This document shows positions 1 to 7,711 of a stretch of 23,441 nucleotides of DNA, in pieces. Source of the stretch: Candidatus Aenigmatarchaeota archaeon. GTDB lineage: Archaea; Aenigmatarchaeota; Aenigmatarchaeia; QMZP01; QMZT01. Position 1 is the stretch's first letter, and every line of letters begins with the position of its first letter. The position numbers were made by a program, and so were the translations under genes. The DNA lies in contig JAGMCY010000171.1 of assembly GCA_023128965.1 (NCBI GenBank), forward strand, positions 1 to 23,441, written 5' to 3'. The notes beneath the pieces were generated by a model. The model saw only the letters and a program-made list of their open reading frames with translations. It made no database searches and was not told the DNA's origin.

Positions 1-1611
1 AAGATAAGCGAGGCGGGGTTTGAAAAAATCCCTGGTTCTTTGGGAATCGCTCATACCAGATGGGCAACCCATGGGAAGGTCTCGAAGGCAAATGCACATC
101 CACACATCGACTGCGAGAAGCGCATCGCCGTCATACACAACGGCATAATAGAGAACTTCGAAAGGTTAAGGAAATCCCTCGTCCGAAAAGGTCATAAGTT
201 CCGGTCGGAAACGGACAGCGAGATAATCTCGCATCTCATAGAAGAAAACATGGATCTAGGTTTGCTGGAGGCTGTCAGGAAAACGATGGGGATTTTGGAG
301 GGAAGGTCCGCTATCCTCGTTGTGAAGGATGATTTCGACGGGATTATAGCTGCTCGAACCGGCTCGCCTCTCATAGTCGGTGTTGGAAAAAACGAATATT
401 TCATCGCCTCGGATATCCCGGCTTTCCTGCAAAAGACAAAGGATGTGATGTACCTGGATGACGGGGAGATGGTCATAGTGGAAAAGGGGAAGAGACCTTT
501 GTTCATGAATATGGAGAACGGGAAGAGGGTTGAAAAGAGGTTAATAAGGATAGATTGGGATGCGAAACAGGCGGAGAAAGGCGATTACAAGCACTACATG
601 ATCAAGGAGATAATGGAGCAGAAGGACACGATAATCCGCGCGATCAACCAGAATGACAGGGATATAAAAAGGGTTGCGAAAGAAATAAACAAAGCGTTTG
701 GTGTTTTCTTAACGGGATGCGGGACAGCTGGGAAAGTATGCCACACGGGGGAATACATATTCTCGAGCATCGCGAACAAGCACGTGAACTACGTGGTTTC
801 GTCGGAATTCCCGAATTACAGGAATTTCCTCACGAAAAAAACCCTGCTCATAACGGTTTCGCAGAGCGGGGAAACCGCTGATGTTCTGGAGGCCGTGAAA
901 GCCGCGAAGGAGAAGGGCGTGAAGGTCATATCCCTCGTCAATGTCAGGGGTTCCTCCCTTGACCGCATATCGGATTTCACTTTCCTGATAAAGGCAGGTC
1001 CTGAGAAAGCGGTGGCCTCCACGAAGGCGACTACATCGCAGTTGGCGGTACTCTATTTGCTGGCATACGCTTGCTCAGGTAAACTCAACGACGGCAAGCG
1101 TCTTCTGCTGGAAACCGCTTCAAAAATAAACGACATGCTTAATCCGAGATACGAGGACAGGATAAAGAAATTGGCGAAAGATCTGCACAGAAAAAGAAAC
1201 ATATACATAATAGGGAGATCGCTTAACTATTCAATGGCTTTGGAATCCGCTATAAAGATAATGGAGGTAAGCTACATACACGCTCAGGGCTTCGCCGGAG
1301 GCGAACTGAAGCACGGACCAATCGCACTGATAGAGAAAAACACTCCATGCATTGTGTTAACAGGAGGGAATTCCGACCACGATGTCCTAAGCAACGCCAT
1401 GGAAGTAAAAGCGAGAAAGGGACTCATAATCGGGGTCGGCCCGAAGAGATATGATGTTTTCGATTTCTGGGTAAAAACCCCTGATGTCGGTTTCGCTTCT
1501 CCCATAGTCAACATAATTCCCGTACAATTGCTAGCGTATCATTTAGGGGTGTTTAGAGGCTGTGAAATAGATACCCCGAGGAATCTCGCGAAATCTGTAA
1601 CGGTGAAGTAG
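1..1611 (+). CDS. glmS: Glutamine--fructose-6-phosphate aminotransferase (isomerizing), 5' truncated
   Basis: Makes glucosamine-6-phosphate from fructose-6-phosphate and glutamine, the first step to UDP-GlcNAc for glycans. Frame 1 is open from the first base, so the gene enters from outside the window; a TTG at 40 is internal, because conserved sequence precedes it. Visible are the glutaminase-domain motif HTRWATHG, the HNGIIENF segment, two SIS sugar-isomerase domains (first with GCGTAGK and SQSGETADV, second with GRSLNYSMALE and GGELKHGPIALIE), and the typical tail DTPRNLAKSVTVK. The catalytic N-terminal Cys and roughly the first 60 residues are missing only because of the window edge; 536 residues remain of about 600. 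The gene ends one base before the TATA box of the next gene, which therefore probably has its own transcript. Confidence 0.97.
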   Translation, partial: KISEAGFEKIPGSLGIAHTRWATHGKVSKANAHPHIDCEKRIAVIHNGIIENFERLRKSLVRKGHKFRSETDSEIISHLIEENMDLGLLEAVRKTMGILEGRSAILVVKDDFDGIIAARTGSPLIVGVGKNEYFIASDIPAFLQKTKDVMYLDDGEMVIVEKGKRPLFMNMENGKRVEKRLIRIDWDAKQAEKGDYKHYMIKEIMEQKDTIIRAINQNDRDIKRVAKEINKAFGVFLTGCGTAGKVCHTGEYIFSSIANKHVNYVVSSEFPNYRNFLTKKTLLITVSQSGETADVLEAVKAAKEKGVKVISLVNVRGSSLDRISDFTFLIKAGPEKAVASTKATTSQLAVLYLLAYACSGKLNDGKRLLLETASKINDMLNPRYEDRIKKLAKDLHRKRNIYIIGRSLNYSMALESAIKIMEVSYIHAQGFAGGELKHGPIALIEKNTPCIVLTGGNSDHDVLSNAMEVKARKGLIIGVGPKRYDVFDFWVKTPDVGFASPIVNIIPVQLLAYHLGVFRGCEIDTPRNLAKSVTVK

Positions 1612-1619
1612 ATTTAAAA
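1612..1619 (+). promoter_or_regulatory. TATA box of the 142-aa membrane protein gene
   Basis: ATTTAAAA starts directly after the glmS stop codon and is centred about 27 nt before the ATG at 1643, the spacing expected for an archaeal leaderless transcript. No Shine-Dalgarno-like sequence precedes the ATG. Confidence 0.55.
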
Positions 1620-1642
1620 GCGATCAAACACAAATTATTAAT

Positions 1643-2071
1643 ATGGCAGCGGATATTCTGACAAATCTCGTGACGAGTCTCGGTGTTGATTTCACGAACC
1701 CCATAACCCTAGCGATAAATGTGATAGTGTCCACGATAATAGGAGGAATCGTTCTTCTGATACTAGTGGAGATAATCGGCAAGAAATTCTCAGAGGAGGT
1801 CCATCCGGCTAACGCCTTCCTAGTGGTTCTCATAATAAACCTTGTAAACCTGCTCGGGGTCTTGGGATTCATAGTCCCCTATATTTCGTTCATCCCATTC
1901 CTTCCAGTGATCCTGCCAGTTTTAATATGGATAACACTGATCAAGTTGTTTTTCAAAGAAATGGGAATAACACACGCTGTTCTGGTGGGGGTTGTTGGCT
2001 GGCTGCTCAGCATATTCCTGATCCCATATCTGGTCGGGATGGCTAGCGGCTTCATACCGAGTTTCGGATGA
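1643..2071 (+). CDS. Small integral membrane protein, function unknown
   Basis: A 142-residue protein made almost entirely of hydrophobic segments. About four membrane helices can be seen: residues near 17-45, 53-72, 75-100 and 112-135, with charged patches (EIIGKKFSEEVHP, KLFFKEMG) between them. There is no signal peptide and no recognisable catalytic motif. The ATG at 1643 sits about 27 nt after a TATA box, so this is probably a leaderless start. The 3' end overlaps the end of the convergent e-MtaB gene by 20 bp. I do not recognise the family; small predicted membrane proteins of this kind are common in archaea. Confidence 0.75.
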   Translation: MAADILTNLVTSLGVDFTNPITLAINVIVSTIIGGIVLLILVEIIGKKFSEEVHPANAFLVVLIINLVNLLGVLGFIVPYISFIPFLPVILPVLIWITLIKLFFKEMGITHAVLVGVVGWLLSIFLIPYLVGMASGFIPSFG

Positions 2072-3302
2072 TTTCAGCTTTCAGGTGAGTAAGCCCGAAT
2101 TTCGTAATTTTTACTTTCAGTAATCTACCCATTATATCCTTTTTTCCTTCGACGATCACGGGTTTGTAAGATTCGTTCCTTCCCATGAATTGATTTTTTC
2201 TTTTTCCCCCTTCAGTTATCAGAATTTCGCATTCTTTCGAAACCCACTTCTTGTTTTTCTCCATACCGGTTTTTCTCACCAAATCAGCAAGCCTTTTCGA
2301 TCTTCCCTTCGTTATTTTATTATCCACTTGTTTCATTCGTTTCGCTTCCGTTTTCGGTCGCGCCCCGAATTTCGAAAGGTTCACTATATCCGGCCTGATT
2401 CTTTTGATCAGTCCGAACGTTTCCTTGAAATCGTTTTCCCCTTCGCCTGGAAACCCGACTATGATGTCTGTGGATAACGTTATGTTCGGGAGGGATTTTC
2501 GAAATTCTCTCACGATCCTCTCGAAATCCTTCGTTCCGTAGCCTCTTTTCATTCTGAGGAGGGTATGATCGGAACCTGACTGAACTGGTATGTGGATGAA
2601 CTTGTAAACTTTCGGGTGTTTGTAGATTTCGATCAATTCGTTCAGAATTGGTTTTATGTGGGTCGGGTTCATCATGCCCACCCGTATCCGGAAATCCCCC
2701 TTTATTTTAACCACTTCTTTCAGGAGTTCGGCAAGATTCCTTCCAATGTCCAGACCGTAACACCCGCAATCCTGACTCGTGATCCATATCTCCTTGCACC
2801 CCTCTCTCAGGGAATTTTCCACTTCCCTCGTTATTTCCTTCGCTTTTCTCGATTTCAAATCACCCCTTGCGAGTTTCACTATGCAATACGAGCAATTCGA
2901 AACGCAACCGGAGGCGATCTCCGTTATGTTTATCAGAGGATTTTTCCTGATTTTTTTATCCGTTTCCTTCGCTCGTTTCAAGAGTAATTTAGCTATATCC
3001 TTTGATTTATGTGAGGAAAGGAAGAACGCGTTGGGAGCGATCTCCCTGAACATCCCCACATCAGCAGCGCACCCCGCTATAATGAATTTTTTATTGGGAT
3101 ACTTCCTGACTAGGAATTTTATCCTCTCCCTTATCTTGTTCTCTGTGGGGCTTTTTACAATGCAGGTGTTGATCACGATCACGTCCGCTTTTCCGATATT
3201 TTTGACTATCTTGAAACCATTGTTCACTAGCGAAGATTCCATCGTCTCGGAATGCGATTGGTTCGCAGAGCAGCCATAGGTTTCGATGTAAACGGATTTC
3301 AT
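2052..3302 (-). CDS. tRNA N6-threonylcarbamoyladenosine (t6A37) methylthiotransferase, archaeal e-MtaB type
   Basis: A radical-SAM enzyme that adds a methylthio group to t6A37 in ANN-decoding tRNAs, giving ms2t6A (MiaB/CDKAL1 superfamily). The order is standard. The N-terminal MTTase domain has three cluster-binding cysteines (C11 in ETYGCSANQ, C47 in INTCIVK, C78 in AGCAAD). The radical-SAM core has CxxxCxxC at C133, C137 and C140 (SGCVSNCSYC). A C-terminal TRAM-like region from about residue 350 is rich in basic residues. The 416-residue length fits archaeal and eukaryotic e-MtaB. The ATG at 3302 lies about 27 nt from an upstream TATA-like GTTTAAAAA, so a leaderless start is likely. The assignment to e-MtaB rather than MiaB rests on family resemblance and archaeal context. 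Confidence 0.92.
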   Translation of the reverse strand: MKSVYIETYGCSANQSHSETMESSLVNNGFKIVKNIGKADVIVINTCIVKSPTENKIRERIKFLVRKYPNKKFIIAGCAADVGMFREIAPNAFFLSSHKSKDIAKLLLKRAKETDKKIRKNPLINITEIASGCVSNCSYCIVKLARGDLKSRKAKEITREVENSLREGCKEIWITSQDCGCYGLDIGRNLAELLKEVVKIKGDFRIRVGMMNPTHIKPILNELIEIYKHPKVYKFIHIPVQSGSDHTLLRMKRGYGTKDFERIVREFRKSLPNITLSTDIIVGFPGEGENDFKETFGLIKRIRPDIVNLSKFGARPKTEAKRMKQVDNKITKGRSKRLADLVRKTGMEKNKKWVSKECEILITEGGKRKNQFMGRNESYKPVIVEGKKDIMGRLLKVKITKFGLTHLKAEIIRNSV

Positions 3303-3324
3303 AATGAGAAATAGTTAAATTATA

Positions 3325-3333
3325 GTTTAAAAA
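3325..3333 (-). promoter_or_regulatory. TATA box of the e-MtaB gene
   Basis: Plus-strand GTTTAAAAA (read TTTTTAAAC on the minus strand) is centred about 27 nt upstream of the ATG at 3302, consistent with leaderless transcription. The near-symmetrical sequence could also drive plus-strand transcription towards the hairpin at 3371-3419. Confidence 0.5.
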
Positions 3334-3370
3334 TTACTCTATGAACAACCTTCATCAATTCTTTTGTGCT

Positions 3371-3419
3371 AGGGGCGCCCACTATTCTAATTAGTACACA
3401 AACTTGTAGAATCGTCCCT
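3371..3419. other. Strong hairpin in the 3303-3504 intergenic stretch, possible small RNA
   Basis: The 202-bp space between e-MtaB and the 397-residue gene holds no credible gene. It contains a stem of AGGGGCG (3371-3377) with CGTCCCT (3413-3419), one G-U pair. This stacks on ATTCTA (3384-3389) with TAGAAT (3407-3412). The right arm is continuous, the left has a six-base bulge, and the loop is 17 nt. Thirteen pairs in such AT-rich DNA suggests a folded RNA or regulatory element. It does not match a tRNA, C/D box or known riboswitch that I can recognise. Confidence 0.4.
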
Positions 3420-3463
3420 GTCTAAAATATTAATAACTTAATAGTAGCGTCAGAAATGAAAGA

Positions 3464-3500
3464 TTTATAAAGATTTCTTCTTTACTGTTCAATAAGGTGA
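3464..3500 (+). promoter_or_regulatory. TATA box and ribosome binding site of the 397-aa orphan gene
   Basis: TTTATAAA at 3464-3471 is followed by AAGGTGA at 3494-3500, four bases before the ATG at 3505. The TATA-to-ATG distance of about 38 nt implies a short leader that carries the ribosome binding site, unlike the leaderless genes around it. Confidence 0.5.
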
Positions 3501-3504
3501 ATTA

Positions 3505-4698
3505 ATGGCTCAGACTATTACGCCAATGAAAAGAACACATTCGAGAATCATAAAGCTACCATCAATAATCGAAGTTGGTGGAGAACTTGCTACTGGTCTA
3601 AACGAAGATGAAGTAGAAGAATTAAATGTGAGATCATATGATTATGGGAGAAGAACAGCTATCCCTACCCTAAATGATTATATAATAGAGCCTTTCGGCA
3701 CAACATTCAGGGAAAGGGCATTCTGGAAAGCAGTAAAAAAAGTTGGCCTAGATTCAGAAGGTATCCTAAATGACAGATATCCAATTGACAAAATTTTTAA
3801 TGGTAGAAAGTTTGTTGCAACTGCATTTCCAAATAAAAATTCAAAATATGAAGTTGTTTTATCATTAACTGAGAATTTTTTGAATGGCATAATATGGAAG
3901 AGCAAACGTGGAGAAAAAAGTGAGGGGGTCAGAAAAATTGATGGTGAAGGTTATGTTTTTATTGGAGACCTTTTAGATCAGATAAACCAATTTAAGGACG
4001 ACGAAACAATTAGGTATAACGATTCTAGGTTGACGCTAAAGGACCTAGAGACCGACAAAAAACTCCTACTAGATGAAGAAATTGAAAAAATGCGTGTTTA
4101 TTTTAATCTAAATAGATTCGCTCGTATTAGTCCAAAAACCGCGGACGGTTACTATAATGCTTCGAGTTTGGAAAAACATATAAAAGCATTTTTAGAGGAT
4201 TATAGTCGAAGAGAAATGAAAAGGCATGGTGTAAGCCCTGAGGGATTGGAAGAAAATATAGACCTTGATTATGAATTAAGTGATGGGTCTGCTGTGAGAT
4301 ATCTCTTTTCCCCTAACCCTTCAACTAAACATGGACAAATTTATTCTGGATTAACAGGAAAGACAACAAAAAATATTGCAAGGAGTACTGGAGATTTAGA
4401 TACCATAAAAGAACTAGCCTTTAAGGGACCATATGAATTTATTAAAGGAGAAGAGGGTGTAAGGGTTCGTACCTATACTAGAAAGGGGAAAAAAGGGCAA
4501 ACAAGTATATTGAGGTTATACAAAGACAAAGACCTTAATGATTCAAGACGATATTACGTATTCTCTGATAAAGATAAAATATATGTAAAGGTTAAGAGTG
4601 TGCTAGATAATTTAAAAATCCTAACCGAATCATATACGTCAAATCCAACTAAATTAAAAATAGATATTTTCACAGCACCTCCTACGTATTTAAGATAA
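3505..4698 (+). CDS. Unrecognised 397-residue protein in AT-rich insert
   Basis: I do not recognise this protein. It is soluble-looking, rich in Lys, Asp, Glu and Tyr, with no signal peptide, no membrane helix and no obvious metal or nucleotide motif. Residues about 60-100 contain an FRERAFWKAVKKVGLD segment, and the middle (about 180-240) looks helical and charged. The C-terminal third has basic patches (TRKGKKGQTS, SRRYYVFSDKDKIYVKVKS) that could bind nucleic acid; this is inference only. Base composition differs sharply from the host: a sampled line, 3781-3840, has about 27% G+C against about 50% in argF (17461-17520). It is followed, after 179 bp, by a short Y-family polymerase of similar composition, so the two probably arrived together. 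The ATG at 3505 has AAGGTGA just upstream. Confidence 0.8.
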   Translation: MAQTITPMKRTHSRIIKLPSIIEVGGELATGLNEDEVEELNVRSYDYGRRTAIPTLNDYIIEPFGTTFRERAFWKAVKKVGLDSEGILNDRYPIDKIFNGRKFVATAFPNKNSKYEVVLSLTENFLNGIIWKSKRGEKSEGVRKIDGEGYVFIGDLLDQINQFKDDETIRYNDSRLTLKDLETDKKLLLDEEIEKMRVYFNLNRFARISPKTADGYYNASSLEKHIKAFLEDYSRREMKRHGVSPEGLEENIDLDYELSDGSAVRYLFSPNPSTKHGQIYSGLTGKTTKNIARSTGDLDTIKELAFKGPYEFIKGEEGVRVRTYTRKGKKGQTSILRLYKDKDLNDSRRYYVFSDKDKIYVKVKSVLDNLKILTESYTSNPTKLKIDIFTAPPTYLR

Positions 4699-4744
4699 TC
4701 ATAAATAGAGCCAAGAACCCCACCAAAGTATAAAGATATCATAG

Positions 4745-4846
4745 ATGCTTTTTGGAAAACCAGCTATGGAAAGAATAAGAAAAAATTGGTATAAAAATGT
4801 CGAAAAATATAAAATCTTAAAAGGTCTAGCTTTAAAATTTATATAA
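4745..4846 (+). CDS. Possible 33-residue peptide between the orphan gene and the Y-family polymerase
   Basis: The 179-bp gap 4699-4877 contains a short frame that starts with ATG at 4745 directly after a TAG and ends with TAA at 4844-4846. The product (MLFGKPAMERIRKNWYKNV and onwards) is basic and could form a helix. There is no clear ribosome binding site, and the 3' end runs into the TATA region of the next gene. It may be a chance frame or the remnant of a larger gene. Confidence 0.15.
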   Translation: MLFGKPAMERIRKNWYKNVEKYKILKGLALKFI

Positions 4847-4869
4847 GTTTATATCAATTTCTCATGGGG
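4838..4869 (+). promoter_or_regulatory. Promoter region and GGGG ribosome binding site of the Y-family polymerase gene
   Basis: Two overlapping TATA-like runs are present, TTTATATAA (4838-4846) and GTTTATATCA (4847-4856). The second is centred about 26 nt before the ATG at 4878 and fits a leaderless start. GGGG at 4866-4869 could serve as a weak ribosome binding site if the first is used. An ATG at 4864 is out of frame. Confidence 0.45.
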
Positions 4870-4877
4870 TCATATCA

Positions 4878-5666
4878 ATGGCAAACGAGTTCATATATGC
4901 TTGGCTTGATATTAGGAATTTCTTTGTAACATGTGAACAATACTCAAATCCAGAATATCGAGGGAAGCCTGTTGTTGTTTATAATGAATGCGAAAAAGAA
5001 CAACATGATGGCAGTATAAAGAAATATCAAAAAATTATCTCTATGAGTAAAGAAGCTAAAGAAAGACATGGGATTAGCAGAGAAAGTTACATGGATGATG
5101 CAAAAAGAATATCTGATGTAATATTGATTAAGAGTAGTAAAAGCAAGAGAGAAGAGTATGAAAAAATAGCTGACCAAGTATATGAAAAATGCAGAGATTA
5201 CGTGGAAAATGAAGGGTATTCAATATCAAAGCCTTACATAGATGACATATTTATGAAGTTGCCTAAGGATCTGGATGTTGCAATAAACATAACTAGTGAA
5301 GTAAAAAAGCTGTATAAGGAATTTGGTTTTGACTTAGCTACAGGAATTTCTTTCAACAAAGACTATGCCCACATAGCAGCAAAATGGAGTAAATTATATG
5401 GTTTAACTTATTTCGGAAGAGGTTTTGCTAAAAGGGTAATTTATAAAAGGAAAGTTAAAGAATTCCCCGGAATCGGTTCTAAGAGCAAAGAAAAATTAAA
5501 TAGAGCAGATATACACACAATAGGTGATTTTGCTAATACTCCACTAGATTTTATTATAAATACGCTAAGGGGTACTCTACCTGAGGGAAAAGTAATGAAA
5601 ATTTATTATTCAATTTTAGACATAGAACCTAATAATGACCAATTGGAATTATTTGAAAATAAATAA
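4878..5666 (+). CDS. Short Y-family (UmuC/DinB-like) DNA polymerase lacking the little finger domain
   Basis: Resembles translesion polymerases, which copy damaged DNA with low fidelity. The palm and finger regions start with LDIRNFFVTCEQ (D11 matching the first catalytic Asp, F16 in the steric-gate position) and NPEYRGKPVVV, close to the UmuC pattern. The second catalytic site aligns at PYIDDIF, giving D122 and D123 where most family members have Asp-Glu. ATGISFNKDYAHIAAKW is the usual GIS/NK..A.IA block. A helix-hairpin-helix thumb (FPGIGSKSKEKLNRADIHTIGDFA) follows. The protein then ends at 262 residues, about 90-150 short of family length, so the little finger is absent. The end carries QLELF (residues 255-259), like the bacterial beta-clamp motif (E. 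coli UmuC has QLNLF). It is AT-rich like its neighbour; its stop is 12 bp from the convergent pilin-like operon. Activity is uncertain. Confidence 0.85.
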   Translation: MANEFIYAWLDIRNFFVTCEQYSNPEYRGKPVVVYNECEKEQHDGSIKKYQKIISMSKEAKERHGISRESYMDDAKRISDVILIKSSKSKREEYEKIADQVYEKCRDYVENEGYSISKPYIDDIFMKLPKDLDVAINITSEVKKLYKEFGFDLATGISFNKDYAHIAAKWSKLYGLTYFGRGFAKRVIYKRKVKEFPGIGSKSKEKLNRADIHTIGDFANTPLDFIINTLRGTLPEGKVMKIYYSILDIEPNNDQLELFENK

Positions 5667-5678
5667 GATTTTCTATAT

Positions 5679-6170
5679 CTATGTTTCTGCTATTACCATC
5701 TGTATGTTCAGATTCGCCTCGTGCTGGAGTATCTTCTCATTCGCGGTCCATCGTTCGCTCTTGTTCATCACCACGTCACATCTGGGTCCGTATCTTATCC
5801 TGTCCGTTTCCCCGACTGTCACGTTTATCTCCGGCTCTATTATCATGCAGTAATCGAATGTGGGTTTTATCACCCTCTCTATCAGATTCGGAACTATTTC
5901 ATTCGAAAGGTCTCTACAATTCGTAGCACCGCATCCCCTGTATGACGTCATGTATGCGCATGCTATTGTGGAAGAAATCGTATCACAATAACCGCCGTAA
6001 CCCGTATTCCGCCTGAGCACGGAAAGCAGGAGGTTATGCACGTAAAGGTTGTGGTACTCCTCGTACTTCGGTTTTATTGAGGATATGAGAAGGAAGGCTC
6101 CGATAGCCATGAATATTATGACTGCTAAGACTATCAGGATCATGCTCGTTTGGCCGGATTTCTTTCGCAT
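5679..6170 (-). CDS. Pilin-like extracytoplasmic protein with class III-type leader
   Basis: 163 residues: a short basic N-terminus (MRKKSG), then QTSMILIVLAVIIFMAIGAF, a leader and hydrophobic helix typical of archaeal type IV pilin-like proteins, where the prepilin peptidase cleaves before Q. The rest is exported and contains six cysteines (YGGYCDT, IACAY, GCGATNC, DYCMI, PRCDV), likely disulfides. It is the last gene of a minus-strand operon. Its ATG lies one base after the stop of the preceding gene, with GGAGGATAAA forming an overlapping ribosome binding site. I cannot name a specific family. A TadE/TadG-like minor pseudopilin is a possibility, based only on general architecture. Confidence 0.75.
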   Translation of the reverse strand: MRKKSGQTSMILIVLAVIIFMAIGAFLLISSIKPKYEEYHNLYVHNLLLSVLRRNTGYGGYCDTISSTIACAYMTSYRGCGATNCRDLSNEIVPNLIERVIKPTFDYCMIIEPEINVTVGETDRIRYGPRCDVVMNKSERWTANEKILQHEANLNIQMVIAET

Positions 6171-6171
6171 T

Positions 6172-6645
6172 TTATCCTCCTTGTTTGTACAACCCCACCC
6201 TCAGGAAACCTATGTCTATTTCGCTCGTTGTCTTCCTGTAAATGTTGACGGGTATTTCAAATATTTCCGCATTCCCGTCTTTTTTGCAGTAACTCCATTT
6301 GCCGCAAAGCGGGTAGTCCATATCATTGCATTCGTTATCGAATTCAAGGGATTCGACCTCCGCGAACCACCCGGTTCCATACAATTTCTCGAGGTCCTCA
6401 CAGGTTATTGAAGTCAACTTCGAGTCTTCCAGCATCGATCCTTCTTTGTACGTGTTTTTGTTTATGTAAGGGGAATTGGTGAATGCCCGAAGAAGGAACT
6501 CGGCCTTGGCGTGTATCAACCTTCTCTGTTCCGATCTCGTTGTGCTGATCTGCCATCCCGTCAGGAAAAATGTTATCAAGACTATTATAAGGATTAGGAA
6601 AAAGCCCAGCAAAACGTATTCCATTAATTGCGCCTGTCCTCTCAT
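6172..6645 (-). CDS. Pilin-like single-pass exported protein with class III signal peptide
   Basis: 157 residues from ATG 6645. That ATG overlaps the upstream stop in a TGATG arrangement, so a GTG at 6654 is less likely to be the start. The leader MRGQAQLMEY is followed by a hydrophobic stretch (VLLGFFLILIIVLITFFLTG). This is the archaeal class III pattern: cleavage after Gly, Gln at +1, Glu at +5 or +6. The exported part has a helical ARRxxx-like segment (STTRSEQRRLIHAKAEFLL) and five cysteines (ITCED, DNECND, YPLCGK, SYCKK). It overlaps the preceding gene by one base and is followed after one base by the next, so the three are translationally coupled. Confidence 0.78.
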   Translation of the reverse strand: MRGQAQLMEYVLLGFFLILIIVLITFFLTGWQISTTRSEQRRLIHAKAEFLLRAFTNSPYINKNTYKEGSMLEDSKLTSITCEDLEKLYGTGWFAEVESLEFDNECNDMDYPLCGKWSYCKKDGNAEIFEIPVNIYRKTTSEIDIGFLRVGLYKQGG

Positions 6646-7697
6646 CACCCGCACCCCAGACTGTCAAGTTCTTTATATTTTCTAAAGGATTCTTTTATTT
6701 GGTAGTTAAATTCCACAGCATCGTCTTCGTCCATCGAATCCATTTCCGGTATCACATCTTCCTTTATCGAAGTAAGCGTTTGCTTAAAATCTAAAAATTC
6801 CGTTCCACACCTGTTCCACATGTTCGTATCTCCCATTAAAAGATCAGATTCCCTGGTTTTGACATTAATCGCAACTTCCAGTTCTTTGAGGAATTTCTCG
6901 TTCATGTAATCGTAGTATCTTTCCCCTCCCAGGAACAAAGCCACCACATCCAAGCCGTTCTTGTAAACATGTTCTTCGTGATCTTCCCCGTCTTTGATGT
7001 AAACGTACCCTATTTCGCCGTCTATCGGTTTCACGAGGAAATCCGCATCAACGGTTTCATCTTCTGATATTGTGATGATCTCGTAATCCTCTTCGTTTAT
7101 ATCGCACGGTCCCATCTCAACATCATAAAATACAAACTGTGGTAACCAGTAATCCAAAAATTTATTCCTTTCCCCGAGAGGATAAAGCCATTCGGAGTCT
7201 GTTTTGTTGCAGCCAACATAAAATTTGACCTTAGTTTCCGTGTTCTCTGTCGATGGTAAGAATTTGGTTATGTTTCCTAAAATTGACCATACCCTTTCGT
7301 CATCTCCTAGAGGAACGAATAAAATATTCGTTTCAGGCAAAACCTCTATGAAATAGAATTTCAACCACCCGAGATCATACTCGTTCCTGTATACCGAGAA
7401 CTTTTCGCCTGGAACCAGGAGGAGCGGTATCGGATCCATATCAACATTCGAAACTTCCGTACGGATGTAAGGGGGGGTGTAAGCAAGGATTTCGGAATCC
7501 TTCATTTCGAAGTCGGTTGGTATGCCTGTTGTGTAAACGTCATCTATCGATTTTTTGAAGTTAACCATGATTGAAACCTGCCTGCTTGATTCGCCTATTT
7601 CACTGTAGGAACCCGCGAAAGTCAGGACTATGAAGAGTATGAAAAAAGAAATTATGATTCCCAAAATTATCTTGAAAATCTGGAACACGCTCATCAT
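6645..7697 (-). CDS. Large exported protein of the pilin-like operon, N-terminal membrane anchor
   Basis: 350 residues. Residues about 5-30 (IFKIILGIIISFFILFIVLT) form one membrane helix; the remainder is acidic and predicted outside the cell. There are four late or mid cysteines (C-N-K-T near 162, GPCDI, RCGTEF, terminal LGCG) that could pair. No enzymatic motif is recognised. The start has two ATGs at 7697 and 7694 preceded by GGTGG from the intergenic TAGGTGGTGG, 14 nt after the previous gene. Its stop overlaps the next start (TGATG). The lack of a Gly-Gln leader suggests a membrane-anchored accessory or assembly protein rather than a pilin. Confidence 0.72.
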   Translation of the reverse strand: MMSVFQIFKIILGIIISFFILFIVLTFAGSYSEIGESSRQVSIMVNFKKSIDDVYTTGIPTDFEMKDSEILAYTPPYIRTEVSNVDMDPIPLLLVPGEKFSVYRNEYDLGWLKFYFIEVLPETNILFVPLGDDERVWSILGNITKFLPSTENTETKVKFYVGCNKTDSEWLYPLGERNKFLDYWLPQFVFYDVEMGPCDINEEDYEIITISEDETVDADFLVKPIDGEIGYVYIKDGEDHEEHVYKNGLDVVALFLGGERYYDYMNEKFLKELEVAINVKTRESDLLMGDTNMWNRCGTEFLDFKQTLTSIKEDVIPEMDSMDEDDAVEFNYQIKESFRKYKELDSLGCG

Positions 7698-7711
7698 GCT
7701 ATCGCCACCAC

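Noticed and set aside
1..39. TTG at 40 as the start of glmS
   Set aside because: The frame is open and conserved upstream (GFEKIPGSLGIAHTRWATHG), so the gene continues beyond the window edge.
2190..3279. Several plus-strand frames of 95-166 codons opposite e-MtaB
   Set aside because: Antisense shadows of a well-conserved gene; no start signals and no recognisable domains.
3371..3419. The intergenic hairpin as a tRNA or tRNA fragment
   Set aside because: No cloverleaf, no T-loop GTTCRA sequence and no anticodon arm of the right size; it is a single bulged stem.
5640..5666. QLELF end of the Y-family polymerase as an archaeal PIP box
   Set aside because: The PIP box needs a hydrophobic residue at the fourth position and two aromatics at seven and eight; here those last positions are Asn and Lys. 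The bacterial beta-clamp pattern fits better.
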